A stretch of DNA of 64,000 nucleotides. Source: Streptomyces sp. TLI_171. Lineage in GTDB: Bacteria > Actinomycetota > Actinomycetes > Streptomycetales > Streptomycetaceae. Positions 35,812 to 44,017 of the stretch are shown here, in pieces. A program made the translations under genes and the position numbers. The notes beneath the pieces were generated by a model. That model made no database searches, was not told the DNA's origin, and worked only from the letters and a program-made list of their open reading frames with translations. Location: positions 5,235,001-5,299,000 of the forward strand of contig NZ_RAPS01000001.1 in NCBI RefSeq assembly GCF_003610255.1, written 5' to 3'. Numbering within the stretch: the stretch's first letter is position 1; each line of letters begins with the position of its first letter.

Positions 35812-38800
35812 GTGGCTAAGGTCCGGGTATACGAACTCGCCAAGGAGCTTGGCTTGGAGAGCAAGGCCGTCATGGCCAAGCTCACCGAGCTCGGTGAGTT
35901 CGTCCGTTCGGCGTCCTCGACGATCGAGGCGCCGGTCGTGCGCAAACTGACTGACGCTTTGGGAGCGACCCCGCCGTCCGGCGGCGCGTCCTCCGCGAAG
36001 CCTGGCCCGCGGAAGCCCGCGGCACCCCAGCCGACCGGCGGCGCCGGTTCGGCCGCACCCAAGCCGGGTGCGCCCACCCCCGGCCCGCGTCCCGCTGCGG
36101 CGCAGGCCCCCCGTCCGACCACCCCCGCGCCCGCCGCGGGCTCGGCTGCGCCGAAGCCCGCCGGTGCGCCGGCCCCGGGTCCGCGTCCGGCGGCTCCCGC
36201 CCCGGCCGCCGCGCCCGCGCCGGCTGCGGAGTTCTCCTCCCCGGCTCCGGCCGGCGAGGCTCCGGCGCGTCCGGCCGCCCCGCGGCCGGCCCCGGCCAAC
36301 CCCGCGGCCCGTCCGGGCCCGCGTCCGGCCGGTCCGCGTCCGGGCAACAACCCCTTCACCTCGGGCGGCGCGTCGGGCATGGCCCGTCCGTCCGCCCCGC
36401 GTCCGGCCGGTGCGCCGGGTGGCGAGCGCGGTCCCCGTCCCGGTGGCGAGCGCGGTCCCCGTCCGGCCGGTGCGCCGGGTGGCGAGCGTGGTCCCCGTCC
36501 CGGTGGCGAGCGCGGTCCCCGTCCGGCCGGTGCGCCGGGTGGCGGTGCTCCGCGTCCGGGCGGCGCCCCGTCCGGTGAGCGCGGTCCCCGTCCCGGTGGC
36601 GCTCCGCGTCCCGGTGGTCCGGGTGCCGGCGCCCCCCGTCCCGACGGCATGCCGCGTCCGGCCGCTCCGCGTCCGGGCGGTGCGCCCAGCCCGTCCGGGA
36701 TGCCCCGTCCGAACCCCGGCATGATGCCGCAGCGTCCGGGCCCGCGCCCGGGTCCGGGTGCCGGTGCGCGTCCGGGTGGCCCCGGTGCGCGTCCGGGTGC
36801 TCCGGGCGGTGCCCGTCCCGGCTTCCAGGGCCGTCCGGCCGGTCCGGGCTCGCGTCCGGCCGGCGGCGGCTTCGGCGGCCCCCGTCCGGGTGGCGGCGCC
36901 GGTGGCGGCGGTGGCGGCTTCGGTGGCGGCGGCGCCCGTCCCGGCGGCTTCGGCGGTCGTCCCGGTGGCCCGGGTGCCCGTGGCGGCACGCAGGGCGCCT
37001 TCGGTCGCGGCCCCGGTGGCCGTCCGGCCCGTGGCCGGAAGTCGAAGCGCGCGAAGCGCCAGGAGTACGAGGCCATGCAGGCCCCGTCCGTCGGCGGCGT
37101 GATGCTGCCGCGCGGCAACGGTTCGACCGTTCGCCTGTCGCGCGGTGCTTCGCTGACGGACTTCGCGGAGAAGATCAACGCCAACCCGGCGGCGCTCGTC
37201 TCGGTGATGTTCAACCTCGGTGAGATGGTCACCGCCACCCAGTCGGTCTCCGACGCCACGCTGCAGCTGCTGGCGGACGAGATGGGCTTCGTGCTGGAGA
37301 TCGTCAGCCGGGACGACGAGGACCGTGAGCTGCTGGAGTCGTTCGACATCGACTTCGGTGTCGACGAGGGCGACGAGGAGCAGCTCGCTCCGCGTCCGCC
37401 GGTGGTGACCGTCATGGGTCACGTCGACCACGGCAAGACCCGACTGCTGGACGCGATCCGCAAGACCAACGTGGTCGCGGGCGAGGCCGGCGGCATCACC
37501 CAGCACATCGGCGCCTACCAGGTCGTCACCGAGGTGAACGGCGAGCAGCGTCCGATCACCTTCCTCGACACCCCGGGTCACGAGGCGTTCTCCGCCATGC
37601 GTGCCCGTGGTGCCAAGTCCACCGACATCGCGATCCTGGTGGTCGCGGCCAACGACGGTGTCATGCCGCAGACGGTCGAGGCGTTGAACCACGCCAAGGC
37701 CGCGGGCGTGCCGATCGTGGTCGCCGTCAACAAGATCGACGTCGAGGGCGCGGACCCGACCAAGGTCCGCGGTCAGCTGACCGAGTTCGGTCTGGTGGCC
37801 GAGGAGTACGGCGGCGACACCATGTTCGTCGACATCTCCGCCCGCCAGGGCCTCAACATCGAGGAACTGCTGGAGGCCGTGGTCCTGACCGCGGACGCCT
37901 CGCTCGACCTCCGGGCCAACCCGGAGCAGGACGCGCAGGGCATCGCGATCGAAGCCCACCTGGACAAGGGCCGCGGCGCCATGGCGACGCTGCTCGTCCA
38001 GCGCGGCACCCTGCGGGTCGGCGACTCGATCGTGGTCGGCGACTCCTACGGCCGCGTCCGCGCGATGCTGGACGAGAACGGCAACAGCCTCACCGAGGCC
38101 GGCCCGTCCCGTCCGGTGCTGCTGCTCGGTCTGACCTCGGTGCCCCGCGCCGGCGACAGCTTCATCGTCGTCGACGAGGACCGCACCGCCCGTCAGATCG
38201 CCGAGAAGCGCGCCGCCCGCGACCGCAACGCCTCGATGGCCCAGCGCCGCGTCCGCGTGTCGCTGGAGGGCTTCGAGGCAGCGCTGGCCGCCGGCAACAT
38301 CGAGAAGCTCAACCTCATCATCAAGGGTGACGTCTCCGGTTCCGTCGAAGCCCTCGAGGACGCCCTCGTCAAGCTGGACGTCGGCGAAGAGGTCGAGCTG
38401 CGGGTGCTGCACCGCGGTGTGGGTGCCATCACCGAGTCCGACGTGGACCTGGCGATGGGCTCGGACGCCATCATCATCGGCTTCAACGTGCGCGCCGAAG
38501 GCCGTGCGCGCACCGCGGCCGAGCGCGAGGGCGTCGACATCCGGTACTACTCGGTCATCTACCAGGCGATCGAGGAGATCGAGGCCGCGCTCAAGGGCCT
38601 GCTCAAGCCCGAGTACGAGGAGGTGCGCCTCGGCTCCGCGGAGATCCGCGAGGTGTTCCGCTCCTCCAAGTTCGGCAACATCGCCGGTGTGCTCGTCCGC
38701 GAGGGCATCATCCGCCGCAACACCAAGGCCCGCCTGCTGCGCGACGGCAAGGTCGTGGCGGAGAACCTCAACATCGAGGGTCTGCGCCGCTTCAAGGACG

Positions 38801-38916
38801 ACGCGACCGAGGTCCGCGAGGGCTTCGAGGCCGGTGTCACGCTCGGTTCGTTCAACGACATCAAGGTCGAGGACGTCATCGAGACCTACGAGATGCGCGA
38901 GAAGCCGCGCTCGTAA
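35812..38916 (+). CDS. infB: Translation initiation factor IF-2
   Basis: 1034-residue GTPase that brings fMet-tRNA to the 30S subunit. The N-terminal IF2_N domain ([17 protein letters not shown]) is followed by a ~380-residue Pro/Gly/Arg-rich linker with a near-perfect repeat at 36421-36540. A second IF2_N domain ([16 protein letters not shown]) follows around residue 440. The G domain has G1 GHVDHGKT near 535, G3 DTPGHEAF near 587 and G4 NKID near 640. Domains II-IV follow, with the fMet-binding C-terminus ending [18 protein letters not shown]. The long linker is typical of Streptomyces IF-2. GTG 35812 is preceded by AGGAG. Confidence 0.97.
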   Translation: MAKVRVYELAKELGLESKAVMAKLTELGEFVRSASSTIEAPVVRKLTDALGATPPSGGASSAKPGPRKPAAPQPTGGAGSAAPKPGAPTPGPRPAAAQAPRPTTPAPAAGSAAPKPAGAPAPGPRPAAPAPAAAPAPAAEFSSPAPAGEAPARPAAPRPAPANPAARPGPRPAGPRPGNNPFTSGGASGMARPSAPRPAGAPGGERGPRPGGERGPRPAGAPGGERGPRPGGERGPRPAGAPGGGAPRPGGAPSGERGPRPGGAPRPGGPGAGAPRPDGMPRPAAPRPGGAPSPSGMPRPNPGMMPQRPGPRPGPGAGARPGGPGARPGAPGGARPGFQGRPAGPGSRPAGGGFGGPRPGGGAGGGGGGFGGGGARPGGFGGRPGGPGARGGTQGAFGRGPGGRPARGRKSKRAKRQEYEAMQAPSVGGVMLPRGNGSTVRLSRGASLTDFAEKINANPAALVSVMFNLGEMVTATQSVSDATLQLLADEMGFVLEIVSRDDEDRELLESFDIDFGVDEGDEEQLAPRPPVVTVMGHVDHGKTRLLDAIRKTNVVAGEAGGITQHIGAYQVVTEVNGEQRPITFLDTPGHEAFSAMRARGAKSTDIAILVVAANDGVMPQTVEALNHAKAAGVPIVVAVNKIDVEGADPTKVRGQLTEFGLVAEEYGGDTMFVDISARQGLNIEELLEAVVLTADASLDLRANPEQDAQGIAIEAHLDKGRGAMATLLVQRGTLRVGDSIVVGDSYGRVRAMLDENGNSLTEAGPSRPVLLLGLTSVPRAGDSFIVVDEDRTARQIAEKRAARDRNASMAQRRVRVSLEGFEAALAAGNIEKLNLIIKGDVSGSVEALEDALVKLDVGEEVELRVLHRGVGAITESDVDLAMGSDAIIIGFNVRAEGRARTAAEREGVDIRYYSVIYQAIEEIEAALKGLLKPEYEEVRLGSAEIREVFRSSKFGNIAGVLVREGIIRRNTKARLLRDGKVVAENLNIEGLRRFKDDATEVREGFEAGVTLGSFNDIKVEDVIETYEMREKPRS
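36421..36540 (+). repeat. 60-bp tandem repeat in the IF-2 linker
   Basis: Two adjacent 60-bp units differ at a single base (C in the first, T in the second at 36488). They encode the 20-residue unit [20 protein letters not shown] twice. Shorter GPRPGG units continue on both sides. Confidence 0.9.
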
Positions 38917-38927
38917 CTGGTGCTGAA

Positions 38928-38972
38928 CCGGGGTCGGCCGGCGGGGTGCTTTATCCCGTCGACCGGCCCCGG
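38928..38972 (+). terminator. Terminator after infB
   Basis: CCGGGGTCGGCCGGCGGG pairs over 18 positions with CCCGTCGACCGGCCCCGG, with one mismatch and two G-T pairs, across the AT-containing loop GTGCTTTAT. It begins 11 nt after the infB stop. Confidence 0.65.
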
Positions 38973-39041
38973 CCGCGCTGTTAGGGTCCTGGCTGTTCGG
39001 GAATTCCTTCGAGGCCCCCAGGCCGGCCAGGCCTGTCACAC

Positions 39042-39338
39042 ATGTTCGTCGGAACACTGACGTTCGACCTGCTCCTCGGCGACGTGCACTCGCTGAAGGA
39101 GAAGCGGTCGGTCGTGCGGCCCATCGTGGCCGAACTGCAGCGCAAGTACAGCGTGTGCGCTGCCGAGGTTGGGAACCAGGATCTGCACCGCAGGGCCGAG
39201 ATCGGCTGTGCGGTGGTGTCCGGCGACGCCGGGTACGTCAGCGAGATCCTGGACAGCTGTGAGCGGCTGGTCGCCGGCCGCCCCGAGGTGATGCTGCTCT
39301 CCGCCCGGAGGCGCTACCACCACGACGGCGACGAATGA
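39042..39338 (+). CDS. DUF503 (YlxP-like) protein
   Basis: 98-residue protein with the DUF503 signature near the N-terminus: FVGTLTFDLLLGDVHSLKEKRSVVRPI, then VCAAEVGNQDLHRRAEIGCAVVSGD. Relatives (YlxP) sit between infB and rbfA in Gram-positive bacteria and are suspected ribosome-assembly proteins. The position here is the same. The fold is a small ferredoxin-like alpha/beta domain. No clear Shine-Dalgarno sequence is seen before ATG 39042. Confidence 0.9.
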   Translation: MFVGTLTFDLLLGDVHSLKEKRSVVRPIVAELQRKYSVCAAEVGNQDLHRRAEIGCAVVSGDAGYVSEILDSCERLVAGRPEVMLLSARRRYHHDGDE

Positions 39339-39476
39339 CCTGCGGGAGTCACCACCGTCACACCCGCACAGAACCGAGAGCGCCCACAAGGCTGGGCGCG
39401 GGCAGGTACGTTGGGAGAGGGCCCCACCGGGTGAGGTCATGACCCGGGTACCGCGCCTACTGCACGAGGAGGCAAC

Positions 39477-39914
39477 GTGACCGACACCGCAAGGGCGCGC
39501 AAGCTCGCCGACCGCATCCAGGTGGTCGTGGCGGAGACCCTGCAACGCCGGATCAAGGACCCGCGTCTCGGGTACGTCACCATCACCGACGCCCGGGTGA
39601 CCGGGGACCTGCGCGAGGCCACCGTCTTCTACACGGTCTACGGCGACGAGACCGAGCGGGAGTCCAGCGCGGCCGCACTGGAGAGCGCCAAGGGCATCCT
39701 GCGCTCCGAGGTCGGCAAGCAGACCGGGGTGCGGTTCACCCCGACCCTGACCTTCGTCGCCGACGCCCTGCCGGACAACGCCCGGAACATCGACGACCTG
39801 CTGGACAAGGCGCGGCTCTCCGACGCCGCCGTCCGCACCGCCGCCGCCGGAGCGACGTTCGCCGGCGAGGCGGACCCGTACAAGGCGGCGCGCGACGACG
39901 ACGAGGACGAGTGA
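39477..39914 (+). CDS. rbfA: Ribosome-binding factor A
   Basis: 145-residue 30S maturation factor that acts on the 5' end of 16S rRNA during late assembly. The KH-fold core reads [34 protein letters not shown], then [30 protein letters not shown]-terminal disordered acidic tail is normal for actinobacteria. GTG 39477 follows a strong GAGGAGG. Its TGA overlaps the nrnA GTG by 4 nt (GTGA). Confidence 0.95.
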   Translation: MTDTARARKLADRIQVVVAETLQRRIKDPRLGYVTITDARVTGDLREATVFYTVYGDETERESSAAALESAKGILRSEVGKQTGVRFTPTLTFVADALPDNARNIDDLLDKARLSDAAVRTAAAGATFAGEADPYKAARDDDEDE

Positions 39915-41041
39915 CCGTGGCCGGGGAGCCGGCCGAGTCCGGCGCCGCGAGGGCGGTCTCCACCACTCAGGTGGAGACCGCCCTCGCGGTGCTTCCGGGC
40001 CCTCGCAGCGAGTCACCGGCCGAATCCGCGGCGGCGCCGGCCGACGGCCGGTTCGAGGCCGAGTGGCAGCGGGCGCTGGAACTGGTCGCGGGCAGCGACG
40101 AGATCGACCTGATCTGCCACATCTGCCCGGACGGCGACGCCCTCGGCTCCGCGCTGGCCGCCGCACTGGCGCTGCGCGGCCTGGGCAAGCGGGTACGGGT
40201 GTCCTTCGGCGACGACCCGCAGGTGATCCCCGAGTCGCTGTCCTTCCTGCCGGGGCAGGAACTGATCGTGCCCGCCGCCGCGGTGCCCGCCGAACCGGCG
40301 CTGGTGCTGGCCTTCGACGCCGCCTCCGAGGACCGGCTCGGCCTGCTCCGCGACAAGGCGTTCGCGGCCGGTGAGCTGGTCGTCCTGGACCACCACGCCT
40401 CCAACCCCGGCTTCGGCACCGTCCGGCTGATCGACCCGTCCGCGCCCGCCACCGCGGTGCTGGTGGACGAGCTGCTGCGGCGGCTGCGGGTCCCGCTCGA
40501 CCAGGCGATCGCGACCTGCCTGTACACCGGCATCGCCACCGACACCGGCTCGTTCAAGTACCGGGCCACCACGCCCGCCACCCACGAGATGGCCGGGCGG
40601 ATGCTCGCCACCGGCATCCGGCACGACCTGATCTCCCGTCAGCTCTGGGACACCACCTCCTTCGGCTACCTGAAGGTGCTGGCCGGGGCGCTGGAGCGGG
40701 CCGCGTTCGAGCCCGAGGAGGCCGGCGGGCACGGGCTGGTGTGGACCTGGGTGCCGTACCAGGACCTGGCGCTGTTCGGGGTCACCGTGGAGGAGATCGA
40801 GGGCCTGATCGACGTGCTGCGCAAGCCCGCCGAGGCGGAGGTCGCGCTGGTGCTCAAGCAGGACCCGGACGGCACGCTGCGCGGCTCCTGCCGCTCCAAG
40901 GGCGCGGTCGACGTGGCCGCGGTCTGCGCGCGCCTGGGCGGCGGCGGGCACGTGTACGCGGCCGGGTTCAGCGCCCGGGAGACCGTGGAGGACACCGTGG
41001 AGCGGTTCCGGGTGGCGCTGGCGGCGGAGAGCGCGCGCTAG
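39911..41041 (+). CDS. nrnA: DHH-family bifunctional oligoribonuclease / PAP phosphatase
   Basis: 376-residue DHH phosphoesterase that degrades short oligoribonucleotides and hydrolyses 3'-phosphoadenosine 5'-phosphate, using Mn2+. Motifs are [19 protein letters not shown] (motif I), [12 protein letters not shown] (II), [13 protein letters not shown] (DHH motif III) and a C-terminal DHHA1 domain with [14 protein letters not shown]. The first ~45 residues are outside the conserved fold and contain the hairpin at 39945-39989. If translation starts later, GTG 39989 is in frame. As annotated it is translationally coupled to rbfA. Confidence 0.9.
   Translation: MTVAGEPAESGAARAVSTTQVETALAVLPGPRSESPAESAAAPADGRFEAEWQRALELVAGSDEIDLICHICPDGDALGSALAAALALRGLGKRVRVSFGDDPQVIPESLSFLPGQELIVPAAAVPAEPALVLAFDAASEDRLGLLRDKAFAAGELVVLDHHASNPGFGTVRLIDPSAPATAVLVDELLRRLRVPLDQAIATCLYTGIATDTGSFKYRATTPATHEMAGRMLATGIRHDLISRQLWDTTSFGYLKVLAGALERAAFEPEEAGGHGLVWTWVPYQDLALFGVTVEEIEGLIDVLRKPAEAEVALVLKQDPDGTLRGSCRSKGAVDVAAVCARLGGGGHVYAAGFSARETVEDTVERFRVALAAESAR
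39945..39989 (+). repeat. Perfect 20-bp inverted repeat inside the start of nrnA
   Basis: CCGCGAGGGCGGTCTCCACC pairs without mismatch with its complement across the 5-nt loop ACTCA. It begins 31 nt after the rbfA stop codon and lies within the annotated nrnA coding region. It has the form of a strong terminator without a U tract. Confidence 0.85.
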
Positions 41042-41148
41042 GCTCGTCCGGTCCGTGCCCGGGCGAGCGGTGCCCTGGGCCGGCGGCGTCCGGGCCGCGG
41101 GCCGGCCGCGCAGGAATGCGCGCAGACAGCGAAACGATTGATGCAGCG

Positions 41149-42054
41149 ATGAAGCGTAAAGGGACGGGCCCCGACGGCCTGGTCATCGTCGACAAGCCGG
41201 AGGGCATCACCTCGCACGGGGTGGTCGCCAAACTCCGCTGGCTGGCCGGGACCAGGAAGGTCGGCCACGCCGGCACCCTCGACCCGATGGCCACCGGCGT
41301 GCTGGTGATCGGCGTGGAGCGGGCCACCCGGCTGCTCGGGCACCTGATGCTCACCGCCAAGACCTACGAGGCCACCGTCCGGCTCGGGCAGACCACCGTC
41401 ACGGACGACCGGGAGGGCGAGGTCACCGCCTCGACGCCCGCCGACGGCGTCGCCCGGGAGGCGGTCGACGCGGAGGTCGCCAAGCTCACCGGCGAGATCA
41501 TGCAGGTGCCGTCCAAGGTCAGCGCGATCAAGATCGACGGCAAGCGCTCGTACGCCCGGGTGCGGGAGGGCGAGGAGTTCGAACTCGCCGCCCGGCCCAC
41601 CACGGTGCACTCCTTCACGGTGCACGGGGTGCGCCCGGCCGTCGCCGAGGACGGCACGCCGGTGCTGGACCTCGACGTGACGGTGGAGTGCTCCTCCGGG
41701 ACGTACATCCGGGCGCTGGCCCGGGACCTGGGCGCGGCGCTCGGGGTGGGCGGCCACCTGACGATGCTGCGGCGCACCAAGGTGGGCCCGTACTCCGTCG
41801 AATCGGCGCACACCCTGGAGGAGCTGGAGCAGAAGCTGGAGGTGCTCCCGATCGCCGACGCGGCGGCGGCCGCCTTCCCCCGCTGGGACGTCGACGCCGA
41901 GCAGGCCAAGCTGCTCTCCAACGGCATCCGGCTGCCCGCGCCCGGCCTGGGCGTGGACGGGCCGATCGCGGTCTTCGACCCGGACGGGCGGTTCCTGGCC
42001 CTGATCGAGGAGAGCGGCGGCCGTGCCAAGCCGGTCGCGGTGTTCGTGGGCTGA
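41149..42054 (+). CDS. truB: tRNA pseudouridine(55) synthase
   Basis: 301-residue enzyme that makes the T-loop pseudouridine-55 of tRNAs. The catalytic motif RKVGHAGTLDPMATGVLVIGV includes the active Asp near residue 43. The neighbouring Lys/Tyr motifs (TKTYEATV-like TAKTYEATVRLG) and SGTYIRALARDLG are also clear. The C-terminal PUA-like region ends at AVFVG. ATG 41149 is taken from homologs; ATG 41116 is possible. A TAGGCT hexamer at the nrnA stop may be a -10 element for truB. Position after nrnA is usual. Confidence 0.93.
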   Translation: MKRKGTGPDGLVIVDKPEGITSHGVVAKLRWLAGTRKVGHAGTLDPMATGVLVIGVERATRLLGHLMLTAKTYEATVRLGQTTVTDDREGEVTASTPADGVAREAVDAEVAKLTGEIMQVPSKVSAIKIDGKRSYARVREGEEFELAARPTTVHSFTVHGVRPAVAEDGTPVLDLDVTVECSSGTYIRALARDLGAALGVGGHLTMLRRTKVGPYSVESAHTLEELEQKLEVLPIADAAAAAFPRWDVDAEQAKLLSNGIRLPAPGLGVDGPIAVFDPDGRFLALIEESGGRAKPVAVFVG

Positions 42055-42141
42055 CGGCCCTTCGGGAAAGCGGACCGCGAATCGGCGCCGCTCGATAGAG
42101 TGTTCTCCTCATTGGCCGGGTTCGCCTGGAGGGGGAGCATC

Positions 42142-43158
42142 GTGAGGTTCCGTCGTGCTGTGCCGGCCCTGGTGGCCGTCGCCACCGCCGTGCTGGGTCT
42201 GGGGCCGGTCGGCGGCGCGGGTGCCGACACCGGGCCGACGGGGGAGTGCCTGCGCCGGGGCCAGCAACCGTACGCCGGGTTCTTCCACCCGCGGGTGTGC
42301 TCGGAGACCGACAACGGCGAGGTCCGCGGCCAGTACCGGAACCTGCCGGCTGTCTTCTGGGCGTCCGCGGCCAACTACTTCGACCTGGTGATCACCAACA
42401 ACTCGGATCACGAGGTCGCCGTGTCCGTCGGCATCGCCCCGGGCGACTCCGACAACGCCTACGGCTCGACGCGCGGCCTGATCCGGTACAAGAACTCCCC
42501 GCAGGACGCGGACTGGCGGATGCCGGCCGAGCCCGACATCGACTACCGGCTCGTCTGGGACTACATCGACGGGCCGGACGGCGACCGGACCGACCTCCCG
42601 AACGGTCTCCGGGCCGTTCCACCGCACCAGGAACGGGTGTTCCCGATCCTCATCGACTACCGCTCGTACTACTACCTGGCGGGCATGGAGATCGAGACCA
42701 ACGTGGCGGAGCACGTGCTGCAGGACGGGCAGTGGACGCGCGTGGACGATCTCAAGCTGTTTCAGACGGTGAACACGGTGCTGCAGACCGGCTCGCCGTC
42801 GGCGAGCAGTTCGGCCTCCGGCAGTGCGTCGCCCTCGCCCTCGCCGTCGCCGTCGCCGTCGCCGTCGGTCTCCGGTTCCGCGTCCGCTTCTGCTTCTGCT
42901 TCTGTTTCGGGGTCGGCCTCCGCTTCGGCGTCGCCGTCCGGGGCGGCCTCGTCGAGTGCACCCGTCCTGGTCTCCGGGGCGCCGTCGGCGTCGGTGTCGG
43001 CCGGGGCGCCCGCGGTGGGGAACACCCCGGTGTCCGGGCTGGCGTCGACGGGCGGCGGGGAGACGTCGTTCACCGTCGCGTGGTGCGGGGTCGGCGCGGT
43101 GGTGCTCGGCGGCGGGCTGGTGGTGGCGGCGCGGCGCCGGAGGGCCGGCGGCCGCTGA
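42142..43158 (+). CDS. Secreted LASTG (sortase-anchored) surface protein
   Basis: 338-residue exported protein. The Sec signal peptide is FRRAVPALVAVATAVLGLGPVGGAGA. A globular domain (residues ~30-225) has two Cys and no recognised family (CLRRGQQPYAGFFHPRVCSE, DSDNAYGSTRGLIRYKNSP). A Ser/Pro/Ala-repeat stalk of about 75 residues follows, then LASTG, a hydrophobic segment and RRRR, the class E sortase pattern. It should be displayed on the cell wall. No sortase gene is in the window. GTG 42142 follows GGAGGGGGAG. The Ser-rich stalk is typical of wall-spanning spacers. Confidence 0.85.
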   Translation: MRFRRAVPALVAVATAVLGLGPVGGAGADTGPTGECLRRGQQPYAGFFHPRVCSETDNGEVRGQYRNLPAVFWASAANYFDLVITNNSDHEVAVSVGIAPGDSDNAYGSTRGLIRYKNSPQDADWRMPAEPDIDYRLVWDYIDGPDGDRTDLPNGLRAVPPHQERVFPILIDYRSYYYLAGMEIETNVAEHVLQDGQWTRVDDLKLFQTVNTVLQTGSPSASSSASGSASPSPSPSPSPSPSVSGSASASASASVSGSASASASPSGAASSSAPVLVSGAPSASVSAGAPAVGNTPVSGLASTGGGETSFTVAWCGVGAVVLGGGLVVAARRRRAGGR

Positions 43159-43176
43159 GTCCTGACGGTGTGTCGA

Positions 43177-43206
43177 CGGCCCCGGCGGAGTGATCCGCCG
43201 GGGCCG
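43177..43206. terminator. Bidirectional terminator
   Basis: CGGCCCCGGCGGA pairs perfectly (13 bp) with TCCGCCGGGGCCG across the loop GTGA, between the convergent LASTG-protein and GNAT genes. Confidence 0.8.
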
Positions 43207-43215
43207 TTCGCCGCG

Positions 43216-43725
43216 TCAACGCAGGGCCAGCCGCCAGTCGTTGCTGCGCAGGAAGCGTCCGGAGCGCCTCGGGTACTCGAAGGCGCAGGGCCCGGCATTG
43301 GTGAAGCCCAGGCGGGCGCAGAGGGCGTTGGACGGGGTGTTGTCGACCGCCGGGAAGGCGTGCAGCACGGCCGGGACGGACGGGTCGGCGGCCGCCTCCG
43401 CGCGCAGCAGGGCGATCATCGCGCGTCCGGCCGCTGCGGCCAGGCCGCGGCCCTGGAACTCGGGCAGCACGTTCCAGCCGGTCTCCAGCACCTGCGCGCC
43501 CTGCCAGTCGCGGCGGTGGAAGGCGATCGACCCGGCCGGCCGGCGGTCGGCGAGGACCGCGAACATCATGCCGCCCCGGGAGGGGAGTTCGAGGTAGCGG
43601 CGGTGCCGGCGCAGCAGCTGCCCGGGCGTCTCCGGGCCGCCGACATGACGGCGCATCAGCGGGGTGTTGATCCGCTCCAGCAGCTCGAGATGTGCCGCGG
43701 ACCAGGGTTCCAGCCGGATGTCCAT
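43216..43725 (-). CDS. GNAT-family N-acetyltransferase
   Basis: 169-residue acetyltransferase with motif A WNVLPEFQGRGLAAAAGRAM and the C-terminal VDNTPSNALCARLGFTN. It is similar in design to RimJ-like enzymes, but the target is unknown. It converges on the surface-protein gene at a shared terminator. Confidence 0.87.
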   Translation of the reverse strand: MDIRLEPWSAAHLELLERINTPLMRRHVGGPETPGQLLRRHRRYLELPSRGGMMFAVLADRRPAGSIAFHRRDWQGAQVLETGWNVLPEFQGRGLAAAAGRAMIALLRAEAAADPSVPAVLHAFPAVDNTPSNALCARLGFTNAGPCAFEYPRRSGRFLRSNDWRLALR

Positions 43726-44017
43726 GACGGCAGGGTGGACCGGCGGTCCGGGTCGGCGCGAGCGGATTTCCCCCGGCAGCGGACGGCGGCGCCGCCGCTA
43801 CGGCCCGGTACGGAGCGGTACCCGACGGGCCGTGAGCGAGGGGGTGGCGCCGCCCGGCTCGCGGTCGTCGGCGGGGGGCGCGCGGAGTGAACCGGTGTGG
43901 TGAGAGGGGCGTGCGAGGTGCCGTGGGTCTGGTGGGGGGCAAGCTGACCGCGTCGTGGACGGCGGCCGTACCCCGGCCCCGTCGGGGCGGGCCCGGCCCG
44001 GCGGGAGGACTGGCCAG

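Noticed and set aside
35683-39057. A 1124-codon minus-strand frame opposite infB.
   Set aside because: Composition-driven shadow with Thr/Arg/Gly repeats mirroring the IF-2 linker.
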